A stretch of 8,670 nucleotides of DNA from an uncultured Ruminococcus sp. (GCA_937892835.1 CALBHM010000294.1:1-8670); one strand, 5' to 3'. Counted from the first letter of the stretch, positions 1 through 6,508 are shown. A program made the numbers and translations. Notes: generated by a model not told the origin, from the letters alone.

Positions 1-2442
1 GTATGCACGCAGGTTGATACCTCTCTTGAGCTCCTCCATTGCGTCGATGTGATCCATCCAGAATGTATCAACGTTTCTGAGAAGAATCATATGCTCAAGG
101 CTTCTCATGATTTCGGGAGTGAACTCCTTTTCACGGGCTTCGTAACGCTCATGACCTCTGTTGATAAGCATTTCTCTTGCCTCGTCACGGTCAAATGCAT
201 CGATATCCTCAAAGTCGTCCGGCTCCGTGATCCAGCCGAGGTACTTCTCCTTAAGACCTGCGATGTTCCACTCATGCTTCGGAAGAGCCGATGCACAGTA
301 GAAGTCGATTGAGTCGGTAACTGATTCGTCAAGCATCTTGAGAATTGATGCCTTGAGATCCTCGCCGTTAAGAACTCGGTCACGCTGCTCATAGATAAGC
401 TCTCTTTGACGGTTCATAACGTCGTCATACTGGAGAACGTTCTTACGAATTGCAAAGTTCTGCGATTCTTTCTTCTTCTGAGCGGATTCGATTGAACGTG
501 AAACCATCTTGGAGTCGATCGGCATATTCTCATCTGCGCCGAGGGTGTTCATAACGCTCTGCAGCCTTTCACCGCCGAAGAGACGCATAAGATCATCTTC
601 AAGCGAGAGGTAGAAGCGGCTTTCACCGGGATCGCCCTGACGACCCGAACGGCCTCTCAACTGGTTGTCGATTCGGCGTGAATCGTGACGCTCTGTGCCT
701 ATGATGTAAAGTCCGCCTGCTTCACGAACCTTTTCGGCTTCCTCTTTGATTGATTCTTTGAAAGAGCTTTCAAGCTCTGCATATTCTTTTCTAGCATTGA
801 TGATTTCCTCATCATCTGTCTCGGCGAAGCCTGTTGCTTCAACGATCATTTCCTCTGAATAGCCCTTGCGGCGCATAGCTGCCTTTGCGAGGAATTCCGA
901 GTTACCGCCGAGCATGATATCAGTACCACGGCCGGCCATGTTTGTTGCAATCGTAACGGCACCGAATTTACCGGCCTGAGCGACGATCTCTGCTTCCTTT
1001 TCGTGGAACTTGGCATTGAGAACCTCATGCTTGATTCCCCTTGATTTAAGAAGCTTTGAAAGAACCTCTGACTTTTCGATTGAAACAGTACCGACAAGCA
1101 CCGGCTGGCCCTTTTCATGGCACTCGAGAACCTGGTTGATGAGCGCATTGTACTTGGCAGCTTCGGTCTTGTAAACAAGATCGTGATTGTCAATACGAAT
1201 CATCGGCTTGTTAGTCGGAATTTCAACAACGTCGAGGGAGTAAATCTCTTGGAATTCCTGGCTCTCCGTCATTGCAGTACCGGTCATACCGGAAAGCTTC
1301 TTGTAAAGACGGAAATAGTTCTGGAAGGTGATCGTTGCAAGGGTTTTGCTCTCGTGTTCAACCTTAACGCCTTCTTTTGCTTCGATAGCCTGGTGAAGAC
1401 CCTCGTTATATCGTCTACCAAGCATGATACGGCCTGTGAATTCGTCAACGATAAGAACCTGATTGTCCTTAACAACGTAGTCGATGTCACGGCGCATAAC
1501 GCCTACAGCCTTGATAGCCTGATTGATGTGGTGGAGGAGAGTCATGTTCTCTGCGTCCATGAGGTTGTCAACGTTGAAATAAGCCTCAGCTTTGGCAATA
1601 CCGCTCTTGGTAAGCGAAGCTGTTCTTGCTTTTTCGTCAACGATGTAGTCGCCGTCGGCAACATCCTCGGCATTTTGCTTTGAGTCGATCTCCTTAACTA
1701 CAGCCTTTGTAAGGGTATGAACGAAATTGTTTGCAAGGGTGTAAAGCTCGGTTGACTGATCGCCTCGGCCGGAAATAATAAGCGGAGTACGAGCCTCATC
1801 AATAAGGATTGAGTCAACCTCATCGACGATTGCGAAGTTATGACCTCTCTGAACCTTGTTCTCTTTATACGGAACCATGTTATCACGAAGATAGTCGAAT
1901 CCCATCTCGTTGTTCGTTCCGTAGGTTATGTCTGCGGCGTAAGCTGCCTTACGCTCGTCATTGTCAAGTCCGTGAACGATAAGACCTACCTTGAGACCCA
2001 TGAACTTATAGAGTTTGCCCATCCACTCGGAGTCACGTCGTGCAAGGTAATCATTGACCGTAACGATGTGGACGCCGTCGCCCGAAAGAGCGTTGAGGTA
2101 AGCGGGGAGGGTAGCAACAAGTGTTTTACCTTCACCTGTTTTCATTTCTGCGATACGGCCCTGATGAAGGACGATACCGCCGATGATCTGAACCGGGAAG
2201 TGCTTCATGCCAAGAACACGCCATGAAGCCTCACGGCATGCGGCAAAAGCCTCGGGAAGAATATCGTCAAGCGTTTCGCCGTTTGCAAGCCTCTCCTTGA
2301 ATTCGGGAGTCTTTGCCTGAAGCTCTTTATCCGTGAGTTTTGCATACTCCTCTTCAAGAGCAAGAACCTTATTCTTTATCGGGATTACTCGCTTAACTTC
2401 CTTAGCGGAGTAATCTCCGAAGATTTTTTTAAGAAGACCCAT
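1..2442 (-). CDS. secA: SecA, protein translocase ATPase (C-terminus beyond window)
   Basis: SecA is the ATPase motor that pushes unfolded preproteins through the SecYEG channel at the cytoplasmic membrane. The frame stays open from the ATG at 2442 to base 1, giving 814 codons with no stop; the rest lies outside the window. The N-terminus MGLLKKIFGD is typical. Visible motifs are the Q-motif region FPVQ (82-85), Walker A MKTGEGKT (100-107), Walker B DEVD (207-210), the preprotein-binding domain (about 226-370), helicase motif V TNMAGRGTDI (500-509), motif VI QLRGRSGRQGD (594-604) and WMDHIDAM (795-802) in the scaffold/IRA1 region. About 60 residues (roughly 515-575, rich in Glu, Lys and Ala) lie between LGGN and GGLYIIGTERH. 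Bacillus subtilis SecA is much shorter here, and I recall similar inserts in other Clostridia. The ribosome binding site AAAGGA lies 8 bases before the ATG. The C-terminal zinc motif cannot be judged. The gene stands apart from the upstream operon behind a 140-bp repeat. Confidence 0.98.
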   Translation of the reverse strand, partial: MGLLKKIFGDYSAKEVKRVIPIKNKVLALEEEYAKLTDKELQAKTPEFKERLANGETLDDILPEAFAACREASWRVLGMKHFPVQIIGGIVLHQGRIAEMKTGEGKTLVATLPAYLNALSGDGVHIVTVNDYLARRDSEWMGKLYKFMGLKVGLIVHGLDNDERKAAYAADITYGTNNEMGFDYLRDNMVPYKENKVQRGHNFAIVDEVDSILIDEARTPLIISGRGDQSTELYTLANNFVHTLTKAVVKEIDSKQNAEDVADGDYIVDEKARTASLTKSGIAKAEAYFNVDNLMDAENMTLLHHINQAIKAVGVMRRDIDYVVKDNQVLIVDEFTGRIMLGRRYNEGLHQAIEAKEGVKVEHESKTLATITFQNYFRLYKKLSGMTGTAMTESQEFQEIYSLDVVEIPTNKPMIRIDNHDLVYKTEAAKYNALINQVLECHEKGQPVLVGTVSIEKSEVLSKLLKSRGIKHEVLNAKFHEKEAEIVAQAGKFGAVTIATNMAGRGTDIMLGGNSEFLAKAAMRRKGYSEEMIVEATGFAETDDEEIINARKEYAELESSFKESIKEEAEKVREAGGLYIIGTERHDSRRIDNQLRGRSGRQGDPGESRFYLSLEDDLMRLFGGERLQSVMNTLGADENMPIDSKMVSRSIESAQKKKESQNFAIRKNVLQYDDVMNRQRELIYEQRDRVLNGEDLKASILKMLDESVTDSIDFYCASALPKHEWNIAGLKEKYLGWITEPDDFEDIDAFDRDEAREMLINRGHERYEAREKEFTPEIMRSLEHMILLRNVDTFWMDHIDAMEELKRGINLRAY

Positions 2443-2478
2443 ATTTTCATTCCTTTCAGAAATTGAATTTATATTAGT

Positions 2479-2493
2479 TTCTTCACGGAAGAA
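2479..2493. repeat. Small perfect inverted repeat in the secA leader
   Basis: TTCTTC-ACG-GAAGAA is a perfect 6-bp inverted repeat with a 3-base loop, about 40 bases upstream of the secA start. It could be a hairpin in the secA 5' leader or a protein-binding site. It has no U-tract, so it is not a terminator. The function is unknown and a chance occurrence is possible. Confidence 0.4.
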
Positions 2494-2520
2494 TGAGGTA
2501 CAATGTGCAATCTCAAATCA

Positions 2521-2660
2521 AGGCTTCCCCTTGAGGGGAAGCTGTCACGAAGTGACTGATGAGGTGTAGCTGCGAAGCAGCGTTAAAAATAGCTGTGAAA
2601 ATATAGCTTTCTACCTCATCCGACGGCTTACGCCGCCACCTTCCCCTCAAGGGGAAGGCT
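2521..2660. repeat. 140-bp MITE/REP-like palindromic repeat
   Basis: The ends, 2521-2542 and 2639-2660, are inverted copies matching at 20 of 22 positions. Each end is itself a palindrome (CTTCCCC-TTGA-GGGGAAG type). Inside are further hairpins: GTCAC-GAA-GTGAC (2544-2556), GCTGC-GAA-GCAGC (2569-2581) and CGGC-TTAC-GCCG (2624-2635). An inner pair, ATGAGGT (2559-2565) with ACCTCAT (2613-2619), extends the overall fold. There is no transposase and I see no clear target-site duplication. From memory, repeats with this CCTTCCCCTTGAGGGGAAGG core and an inner GATGAGGT are dispersed in many gut Clostridia and give rise to spurious annotated ORFs. It most resembles a non-autonomous mobile element or an extragenic palindrome. 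Its position between two co-directional units would suit a role in mRNA 3'-end stability or partial termination. Confidence 0.85.
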
Positions 2661-2759
2661 CGTCGAAAGTATTTGAAAGTTGTCAACAAAGTACGATATT
2701 CCAAAACTTTTCGTGAAGAGTCTTATATTAACCTATTAAATATATCACAAAAAAGCAAA

Positions 2760-3260
2760 TTATACAAGACTTTCGTCAAAGTTGATTGTAATTTCTTTAT
2801 GCGGCAGTGTGAGCTGTATGTATTCAACTCCTGCGGCGTCAAACATACGCTTTGAGGCGAGGTTGCCGCTTGTGCCGTTATATTTGTCGGAAAGGTAGTA
2901 AACCTTTTTGATTCCGCATTGAATAATTGCTTTGGCACACTCGTTGCATGGGAAAAGAGCAACGTAAACGCTGCATCCGTTCAGCGGAGCACCGGCGTTG
3001 TTGAGTATTGCGTTAAGCTCGGCATGGCAAACATACGGATATTTCGTGTCATAGTCATTATCTGCGGCCCTGTCCCACGGAAAAGCGTCGTCGCTGCAGC
3101 CGAGCGGAAAGCCGTTATAGCCGACCGACATGATTTTCTTGTTTTCATTTACAATGCAGGCACCGACCTGCGTGTTGGGGTCCTTACTTCTCTTGGCTGC
3201 GAGCAATGCAACACCCATGAAGTATTCGTCCCAGGAAATATAATCCTCTCTTTTTGACAT
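2760..3260 (-). CDS. Deoxycytidylate (dCMP) deaminase, eukaryotic-type
   Basis: This cytosolic zinc enzyme converts dCMP to dUMP, the substrate of thymidylate synthase. The protein has 166 residues. The zinc/catalytic signature is complete: HAE at 79-81 (His79 zinc ligand, Glu81 proton shuttle) and PCNEC at 104-108 (Cys105 and Cys108 ligands). Other family landmarks are SKDPNTQVGACIV (25-37), GYNGFPLGCSDD (47-58) and DTKYPYVCHAELNAI (71-85). By eye these blocks resemble vertebrate DCTD more than Bacillus ComEB, which has an extra Cys/His-rich insert before its HAE motif that is absent here. The ATG at 3260 is chosen because AGAGGG (minus strand, 3268-3273) sits 7 bases upstream; a TTG at 3275 would place that site inside the gene. 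It is the last gene of the operon, 11 bases after the previous stop. The activity is near certain from the motifs. Whether dCTP/dTTP regulate it allosterically cannot be judged. Confidence 0.95.
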   Translation of the reverse strand: MSKREDYISWDEYFMGVALLAAKRSKDPNTQVGACIVNENKKIMSVGYNGFPLGCSDDAFPWDRAADNDYDTKYPYVCHAELNAILNNAGAPLNGCSVYVALFPCNECAKAIIQCGIKKVYYLSDKYNGTSGNLASKRMFDAAGVEYIQLTLPHKEITINFDESLV

Positions 3261-3271
3261 TGTTTTCCCTC

Positions 3272-4546
3272 TCAATCTGCGTTAATTTTAACAATACGGT
3301 TTGTTGCTGTGCCGTCCTCGGTGAAGTTCGACACAAGAACCGTCTGATTGCTGATAAAGCAATAGTTGCATATTCCGCTGTTGAATATATCGCTGTCGGA
3401 AATTATGGTTGCCTTGTTGTCCTCCGTGGTATAGATTACCATTGCCTGCTTATCACCGCCGCAGAAAACAGCAAAGTTTTTGCCGCTCGGCGAAGCAATG
3501 AAGCCAGAGAGTGATTCAAATCTCGTCTTTTTACCCGATACGGTTTCGCCTGTGTACATATCGGTAAATTCCGTCGTTGACGGGTCAAAAATGAAATGGT
3601 CACTTACAACATAATCCGAGAACTTTCCGCTAAACTTCTTGAGTGGATTGTCCTTTTTGCCGTTTTTAACAAGGTTAAATCCGTCATCTGTGTTCGCAAA
3701 GCAATAATATGCGCCGTCCTTTTCACGGAACTGGTATGAGGGAGAGTTGACAAACTCCGTCGCCTCCGCTTTTCTGACGCTTCTTGAGCTTTCAACCGAC
3801 ATGAAGTCATAGAGAACCGTCTCCGCATTGGTGTCGTGGTATCTTGTCGAAGCGAACCAATCGTATTTGCTCATGCTGTTTACGGAGCTGTCGGTGAACA
3901 CCGTCCAGGTCTCATTCTGAGTTGCGTCCTCCTGAACCGTTCTGTCTCTTGAAGAAACAACAAGTGTTGCTGTTCCCGAGCTCATATCAAATGAATAGAT
4001 ATCGGAATATGTCTTGTCCACCTTGTAGGCGTCCTGAGCATCCATGTCAAGGAGCAGAACATAATTGGTTCTCGCTGTATCCTTATATGATGACGGGCAG
4101 TCCATAAGACGTGCAAAAATATAGGAAAAGGTCTGAACATCGCTTTCCTGCTTGGAATTGAAAAGTCCGTAGCCTATTGTGCCTACGTCGGTATCCTCCA
4201 AATAGTAAAGCGTCATAGGAACCTTCTGGTAGCTGCAGGTTATGTTAATTTTCTTCGTCCTGACATTTGTGATCTCAACAAATTCCTTGTCTGAATACTT
4301 AAAGTATTTGATTTTACCGTCAGGGTAGGCCTCGTAGAAAACATTTTCCTGCTGAGTCTGAACGAGTGGATAATCGGATTTGTATTCCATGCTTACAACG
4401 GATGAAAGCGGTTCGCCGCCGTCAATGCCCATACCGCCGAAAAGCTTGCCTGTGAAGCTCTTGCTGAACGTAAGTCCTGTAAAGATAAGGCAGACGGCAA
4501 GCACGGCTGAAAGAATTATGATAACTTTTTTATTTTTCTTTGTCAT
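3272..4546 (-). CDS. Membrane-anchored extracytoplasmic protein of unknown function
   Basis: I do not recognise this 424-residue protein. It starts with a basic stretch (MTKKNKK) and one hydrophobic segment (about 8-28), so it is probably a single-pass membrane protein with its bulk outside, or has a signal peptide. LAVC at 16-19 is a poor lipobox because Val precedes the Cys, so a lipoprotein is unlikely. The rest is rich in short beta-type stretches alternating with polar turns. GFIASPSGKNFAVFC (348-362), followed by a strand and a Thr/Glu/Asp turn, resembles a blade of a beta-propeller (compare the SPDGK..A pattern of TolB/WD-like repeats). YSFDMSSGTATLVVS (184-198) and HFIFDPSTTEFTDMYTG (317-333) could be further blades. 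No catalytic motif is evident. The ATG at 4546 follows AGAGGG (4554-4559), which overlaps the xth stop codon. Lying between two nucleic-acid enzymes in a tight operon, it may be a sensor or envelope factor, but nothing in the sequence proves a role. Confidence 0.85.
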   Translation of the reverse strand: MTKKNKKVIIILSAVLAVCLIFTGLTFSKSFTGKLFGGMGIDGGEPLSSVVSMEYKSDYPLVQTQQENVFYEAYPDGKIKYFKYSDKEFVEITNVRTKKINITCSYQKVPMTLYYLEDTDVGTIGYGLFNSKQESDVQTFSYIFARLMDCPSSYKDTARTNYVLLLDMDAQDAYKVDKTYSDIYSFDMSSGTATLVVSSRDRTVQEDATQNETWTVFTDSSVNSMSKYDWFASTRYHDTNAETVLYDFMSVESSRSVRKAEATEFVNSPSYQFREKDGAYYCFANTDDGFNLVKNGKKDNPLKKFSGKFSDYVVSDHFIFDPSTTEFTDMYTGETVSGKKTRFESLSGFIASPSGKNFAVFCGGDKQAMVIYTTEDNKATIISDSDIFNSGICNYCFISNQTVLVSNFTEDGTATNRIVKINAD

Positions 4547-4558
4547 TGTAAATCCCTC

Positions 4559-5317
4559 TTATTTTAAAACAAGTTCGACCGGACAATGATCCGAGCCGTA
4601 AATTTCCGAATGTATTTTAACGCTTTCAAGTCTCGGTTCGAGTGCCTTTGAAACGCAAAAATAGTCAATACGCCAGCCGACGTTCTTCTCTCTCGCCTTG
4701 AAGCGGTATGACCACCAGCTGTAGGCATTTTCAAGGTCGGGGTAAAAATAACGGAATGTGTCAATAAATCCTGCGTCGAGCAGCTCACCGAATTTTCCTC
4801 GCTCTTCGTCGGAGAAACCGGCATTGCCACGGTTCGTTTTCGGGTTTTTCAGGTCGATTTCATTGTGAGCAACATTGAGATCGCCGCAGAAAACAACAGG
4901 CTTCTTCTTTTGAAGCTCCGAGACATAAGCTCTGAAAGCGTCCTCCCATTTCATGCGATGGTCGATTCTTTTCAGTCCGTCCTGAGCGTTCGGAACATAT
5001 TCCGTAATAAAATAGATATTGTCAAATTCGAGCGTGATGAGCCTGCCCTCTGTGTCAAGCTCCTCAATACCGAGACCGTAGCTGACGCTGAGCGGCTCTT
5101 CCTTGGTGAATATCGCAGTGCCGGAATAGCCTTTCTTCTCGGCATAGCTCCAGTATTGATGATATCCGTCAAGCTCCAGCACGAGCTGACCCTCCTGCAT
5201 TTTAGTCTCCTGAAGGCAGAAAATATCTGCGTCAAGCTCATTAAAAACGTCCATAAAGCCCTTGTTCATACAGGCTCTTATGCCGTTAACGTTCCATGAA
5301 ATAAACTTCTTGCTCAA
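4559..5317 (-). CDS. xth: Exodeoxyribonuclease III / AP endonuclease, TTG start
   Basis: Exonuclease III (ExoA/XthA-type EEP-fold nuclease) cuts DNA at abasic sites in base-excision repair and removes blocked 3' ends. It is Mg2+-dependent and cytosolic. The protein has 252 residues, a normal family length. Conserved catalytic motifs are all present: SWNVNG (7-12), LQETK with metal-binding Glu37 (35-39), YVPNAQ (107-112), GDLNVAH with Asp146 and Asn148 (145-151), WWSYR (201-205), WRIDYF with Asp218 (215-220) and GSDHCPV with Asp243/His244 (241-247). The TTG at 5317 is the likely start. GGAGGTG (5323-5329) precedes it by 5 bases, and an upstream in-frame ATG at 5356 lies upstream of the proposed -10 box and would not be in the transcript. 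The TTG start may hold expression down. It is the first gene of a three-gene operon. Nothing is broken or missing. Confidence 0.96.
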   Translation of the reverse strand: MSKKFISWNVNGIRACMNKGFMDVFNELDADIFCLQETKMQEGQLVLELDGYHQYWSYAEKKGYSGTAIFTKEEPLSVSYGLGIEELDTEGRLITLEFDNIYFITEYVPNAQDGLKRIDHRMKWEDAFRAYVSELQKKKPVVFCGDLNVAHNEIDLKNPKTNRGNAGFSDEERGKFGELLDAGFIDTFRYFYPDLENAYSWWSYRFKAREKNVGWRIDYFCVSKALEPRLESVKIHSEIYGSDHCPVELVLK

Positions 5318-5322
5318 ATGAA

Positions 5323-5329
5323 CACCTCC
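5323..5329 (-). promoter_or_regulatory. Ribosome binding site that fixes the xth TTG start
   Basis: Minus-strand GGAGGTG is a near-perfect anti-16S match, followed by TTCAT and then TTG. It lies downstream of the alternative ATG at 5356, so that longer reading would bury this site inside the gene. Confidence 0.85.
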
Positions 5330-5342
5330 GCATACAAAATGT

Positions 5343-5371
5343 ATTATAGCATACATATAAATAAAAATCTA
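5343..5371 (-). promoter_or_regulatory. SigA-type promoter of the xth operon, extended -10
   Basis: On the minus strand, TGCTATAAT gives a perfect -10 (TATAAT, 5343-5348) with the TG extension one base upstream. Seventeen bases further up is a weak -35 (TAGATT, 5366-5371), which is normal for extended -10 promoters. Transcription would start near 5336, leaving a leader of about 20 bases with just the ribosome binding site. No other promoter-like sequence is evident in front of the two downstream genes, so this one probably serves all three. Confidence 0.7.
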
Positions 5372-5404
5372 TGAAAAAGATATGAATTTTTAACACGGAA
5401 TAAA

Positions 5405-5419
5405 ATTTTTTCAAAAAAT
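5405..5419. repeat. AT palindrome between the divergent promoters
   Basis: ATTTTTT-C-AAAAAAT is a perfect 7-bp inverted repeat roughly midway between the two divergent -10 boxes. Phased A- and T-tracts like this can curve DNA or act as UP elements that bind the RNA polymerase alpha subunit. It could also be chance in an AT-rich spacer. Confidence 0.4.
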
Positions 5420-5431
5420 GTATAAATATAC

Positions 5432-5460
5432 TGGATTTTATTTAAAGCATGTGATATAAT
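5432..5460 (+). promoter_or_regulatory. Extended -10 promoter of the repeat-rich surface protein gene
   Basis: TGATATAAT gives a perfect -10 (TATAAT, 5455-5460) with the TG extension. A weak -35 (TGGATT, 5432-5437) lies 17 bases upstream. The start point would be near 5467, giving an mRNA leader of about 40 bases before the ATG at 5507. The design mirrors the divergent xth promoter. Confidence 0.7.
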
Positions 5461-5506
5461 GCGTATGTCTATGACAAGATTTTAAAAGAATTGGGGTAAG
5501 TAACTT

Positions 5507-6508
5507 ATGAAAAAGACAGTTATCCAGTGCGTGACTGCATTGCTTTGCGTTATCGCAGTTGCAGTTACATCTGTAATCAGCGTTGGAAAGATAAGCACAG
5601 CTAAGGTTGACGCTGCTAAGGCTGCTGCGGCAAACTCTTCAACTTCCGGTGAGCCTTCGGCAGACCCGTCGGCTGATCCTTCGGTTGATCCGGCAAATCC
5701 GGCAGACCCGTCGGCTGATCCTTCAGCAACAGATCCGTCAAACCCGGCAGATCCGTCTGCAGATCCTTCTGCAACTGATCCTTCAAATGCCAACACAAAT
5801 ACTAATACTAACACTAACACAAAAACAAACAGCAATTCGAGCAATGCTTCAAAGGTTCCTTCAACGGCAGCCGACATTGCAGCATACTACAATGCAGCTG
5901 TTAACAAGGCGGTTAACGCTAAGGCAGGTTTCTCCAAGAAGAGAACAACTACGCTCAGCAATCTTAACGGCGGTGCTCTTTTGAAAATGCAGATCGTTAT
6001 TGATACTGTCAATGATTTCCTTGGAGTAGGAACCAGCAATGTTAAAAACACAAAGGGCAAGGTAGGCGAGATTTCAAAGGCTTCTCTTACGGCTAACGAC
6101 ATTTCTTCACCGACATGCAAGCAGAGCGGCGATAACTATGTTATCACAATGACTCTCAAAAACGGTACAAGCAAGGCAAATGCTTCTTCAAAGAGCGATT
6201 CAACTGCTCTTGGCAGAACAGGCCTCTATTCGGGAGCAGGCGATAAGAAGGCTTTTGACTATAAGAATGCCGGCAACATTTACACAGGTATCAACAATGC
6301 CGACGGTGCTTCCGTTGAGAGCGTAGTTGAAAACAACAAGAATATTAAGGTTACGGCTACAATCAACTCAAAGACAGGTAACCTTGTATCTCTTCACGTT
6401 TCATATGATTGGGACGTTGCTCTTACGAATGTTAAGTATGTCCTTACAATTAAGTCCGCAACAGGCGACGCAAAGACTTCTGTTGACTTCACGAACTTCG
6501 TATTTTAA
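5507..6508 (+). CDS. Secreted or membrane-anchored protein with Pro/Asp repeat linker
   Basis: This is a 333-residue protein that I cannot assign to a named family. It has a basic start (MKK) and a hydrophobic segment (about 5-27), which is either a signal peptide or an uncleaved anchor. Residues 28-120 form a low-complexity linker: three tandem units at 52-65, 66-80 and 81-94 (consensus ADPSADPSATDPSNP), then an Asn/Thr alternation (96-105) and an Asn/Ser tail. Such linkers typically span the cell wall. The folded part (about 120-333) has a helical start (TAADIAAYYNAAVNKAV), a Lys/Arg-rich turn and then strands: NYVITMTLKNG (210-220), NIKVTATINSKTGNLVSLHVSY (279-300) and VKYVLTIKSATG (309-320). 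It has one Cys in this domain, no catalytic signature and no LPxTG sorting motif. The ATG follows GGGGT by 9 bases, a weaker ribosome site than its neighbours. It has its own promoter and terminator, so it is a single-gene unit. Confidence 0.88.
   Translation: MKKTVIQCVTALLCVIAVAVTSVISVGKISTAKVDAAKAAAANSSTSGEPSADPSADPSVDPANPADPSADPSATDPSNPADPSADPSATDPSNANTNTNTNTNTKTNSNSSNASKVPSTAADIAAYYNAAVNKAVNAKAGFSKKRTTTLSNLNGGALLKMQIVIDTVNDFLGVGTSNVKNTKGKVGEISKASLTANDISSPTCKQSGDNYVITMTLKNGTSKANASSKSDSTALGRTGLYSGAGDKKAFDYKNAGNIYTGINNADGASVESVVENNKNIKVTATINSKTGNLVSLHVSYDWDVALTNVKYVLTIKSATGDAKTSVDFTNFVF
5660..5788 (+). repeat. Tandem 14-15-codon repeats in the surface protein linker
   Basis: Three units of 42, 45 and 42 bases encode ADPSADPSVDPANP, ADPSADPSATDPSNP and ADPSADPSATDPSN. 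The first two share an identical 25-bp stretch (5658-5682 and 5700-5724). The third copy (5745-5769) differs by third-position changes. That points to duplication of the unit, with the third copy older than the first two. An Asn-Thr hexamer repeat follows at 5792-5821. The repeat number is likely to vary between strains without breaking the frame. Confidence 0.9.

Larger units (their letters stand above)
2443..2759. other. Intergenic region between secA and the dCMP deaminase gene
   Basis: These 317 bases hold no credible gene. They contain the secA ribosome binding site (minus strand AAAGGA, about 2451-2456), a 15-bp hairpin at 2479-2493 and a 140-bp palindromic repeat at 2521-2660. The stretch at 2661-2759 is AT-rich. 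I see no well-formed secA promoter. The minus strand has a perfect TTGACA at 2681-2686, but no -10 box at a usable distance. I also see no classical terminator with a U-tract directly behind the dCMP deaminase gene, so the repeat may stop or dampen read-through, which is inference. Confidence 0.7.

Noticed and set aside
1117..2226. Long plus-strand open frames (1117-1683, 188 codons; 1840-2226, 128 codons)
   Set aside because: They are antisense to intact, highly conserved secA, have no ribosome binding site of note and encode no recognisable protein.
2513..2704. 63-codon minus-strand frame containing FPLRGRWRRKPSDEV and ASPQGEA
   Set aside because: It is a conceptual translation of the palindromic repeat; such peptides are a known kind of spurious annotation from these elements.
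2749..2790. Possible terminator at the end of the dCMP deaminase gene (ACTTT-GACG-AAAGT stem, then a T6 run on the minus strand)
   Set aside because: The 5-bp AU-rich stem is weak, lies partly inside the gene, and the T-run is about 14 bases too far away.
3275..3275. TTG start for the dCMP deaminase, five codons upstream
   Set aside because: AGAGGG at 3268-3273 is ideally placed for the ATG at 3260 and would be inside the longer gene.
3315..4546. Lipoprotein signal in the 424-residue protein (LAVC at residues 16-19)
   Set aside because: Val before the Cys does not fit the lipobox, and the hydrophobic stretch continues past the Cys as in a simple membrane anchor.
5658..5830. Short regular repeats considered as a CRISPR array
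   Set aside because: The repeats are in frame within a secreted protein, the units are contiguous without unique spacers, and there are no cas genes.
5482..5877. 131-codon minus-strand frame rich in Gly, Ser and Ala with a hydrophobic Val/Leu/Phe run
   Set aside because: It is the antisense shadow of the Pro/Asp and Asn/Thr repeats in the surface protein gene; the odd composition is a by-product of that repeat.
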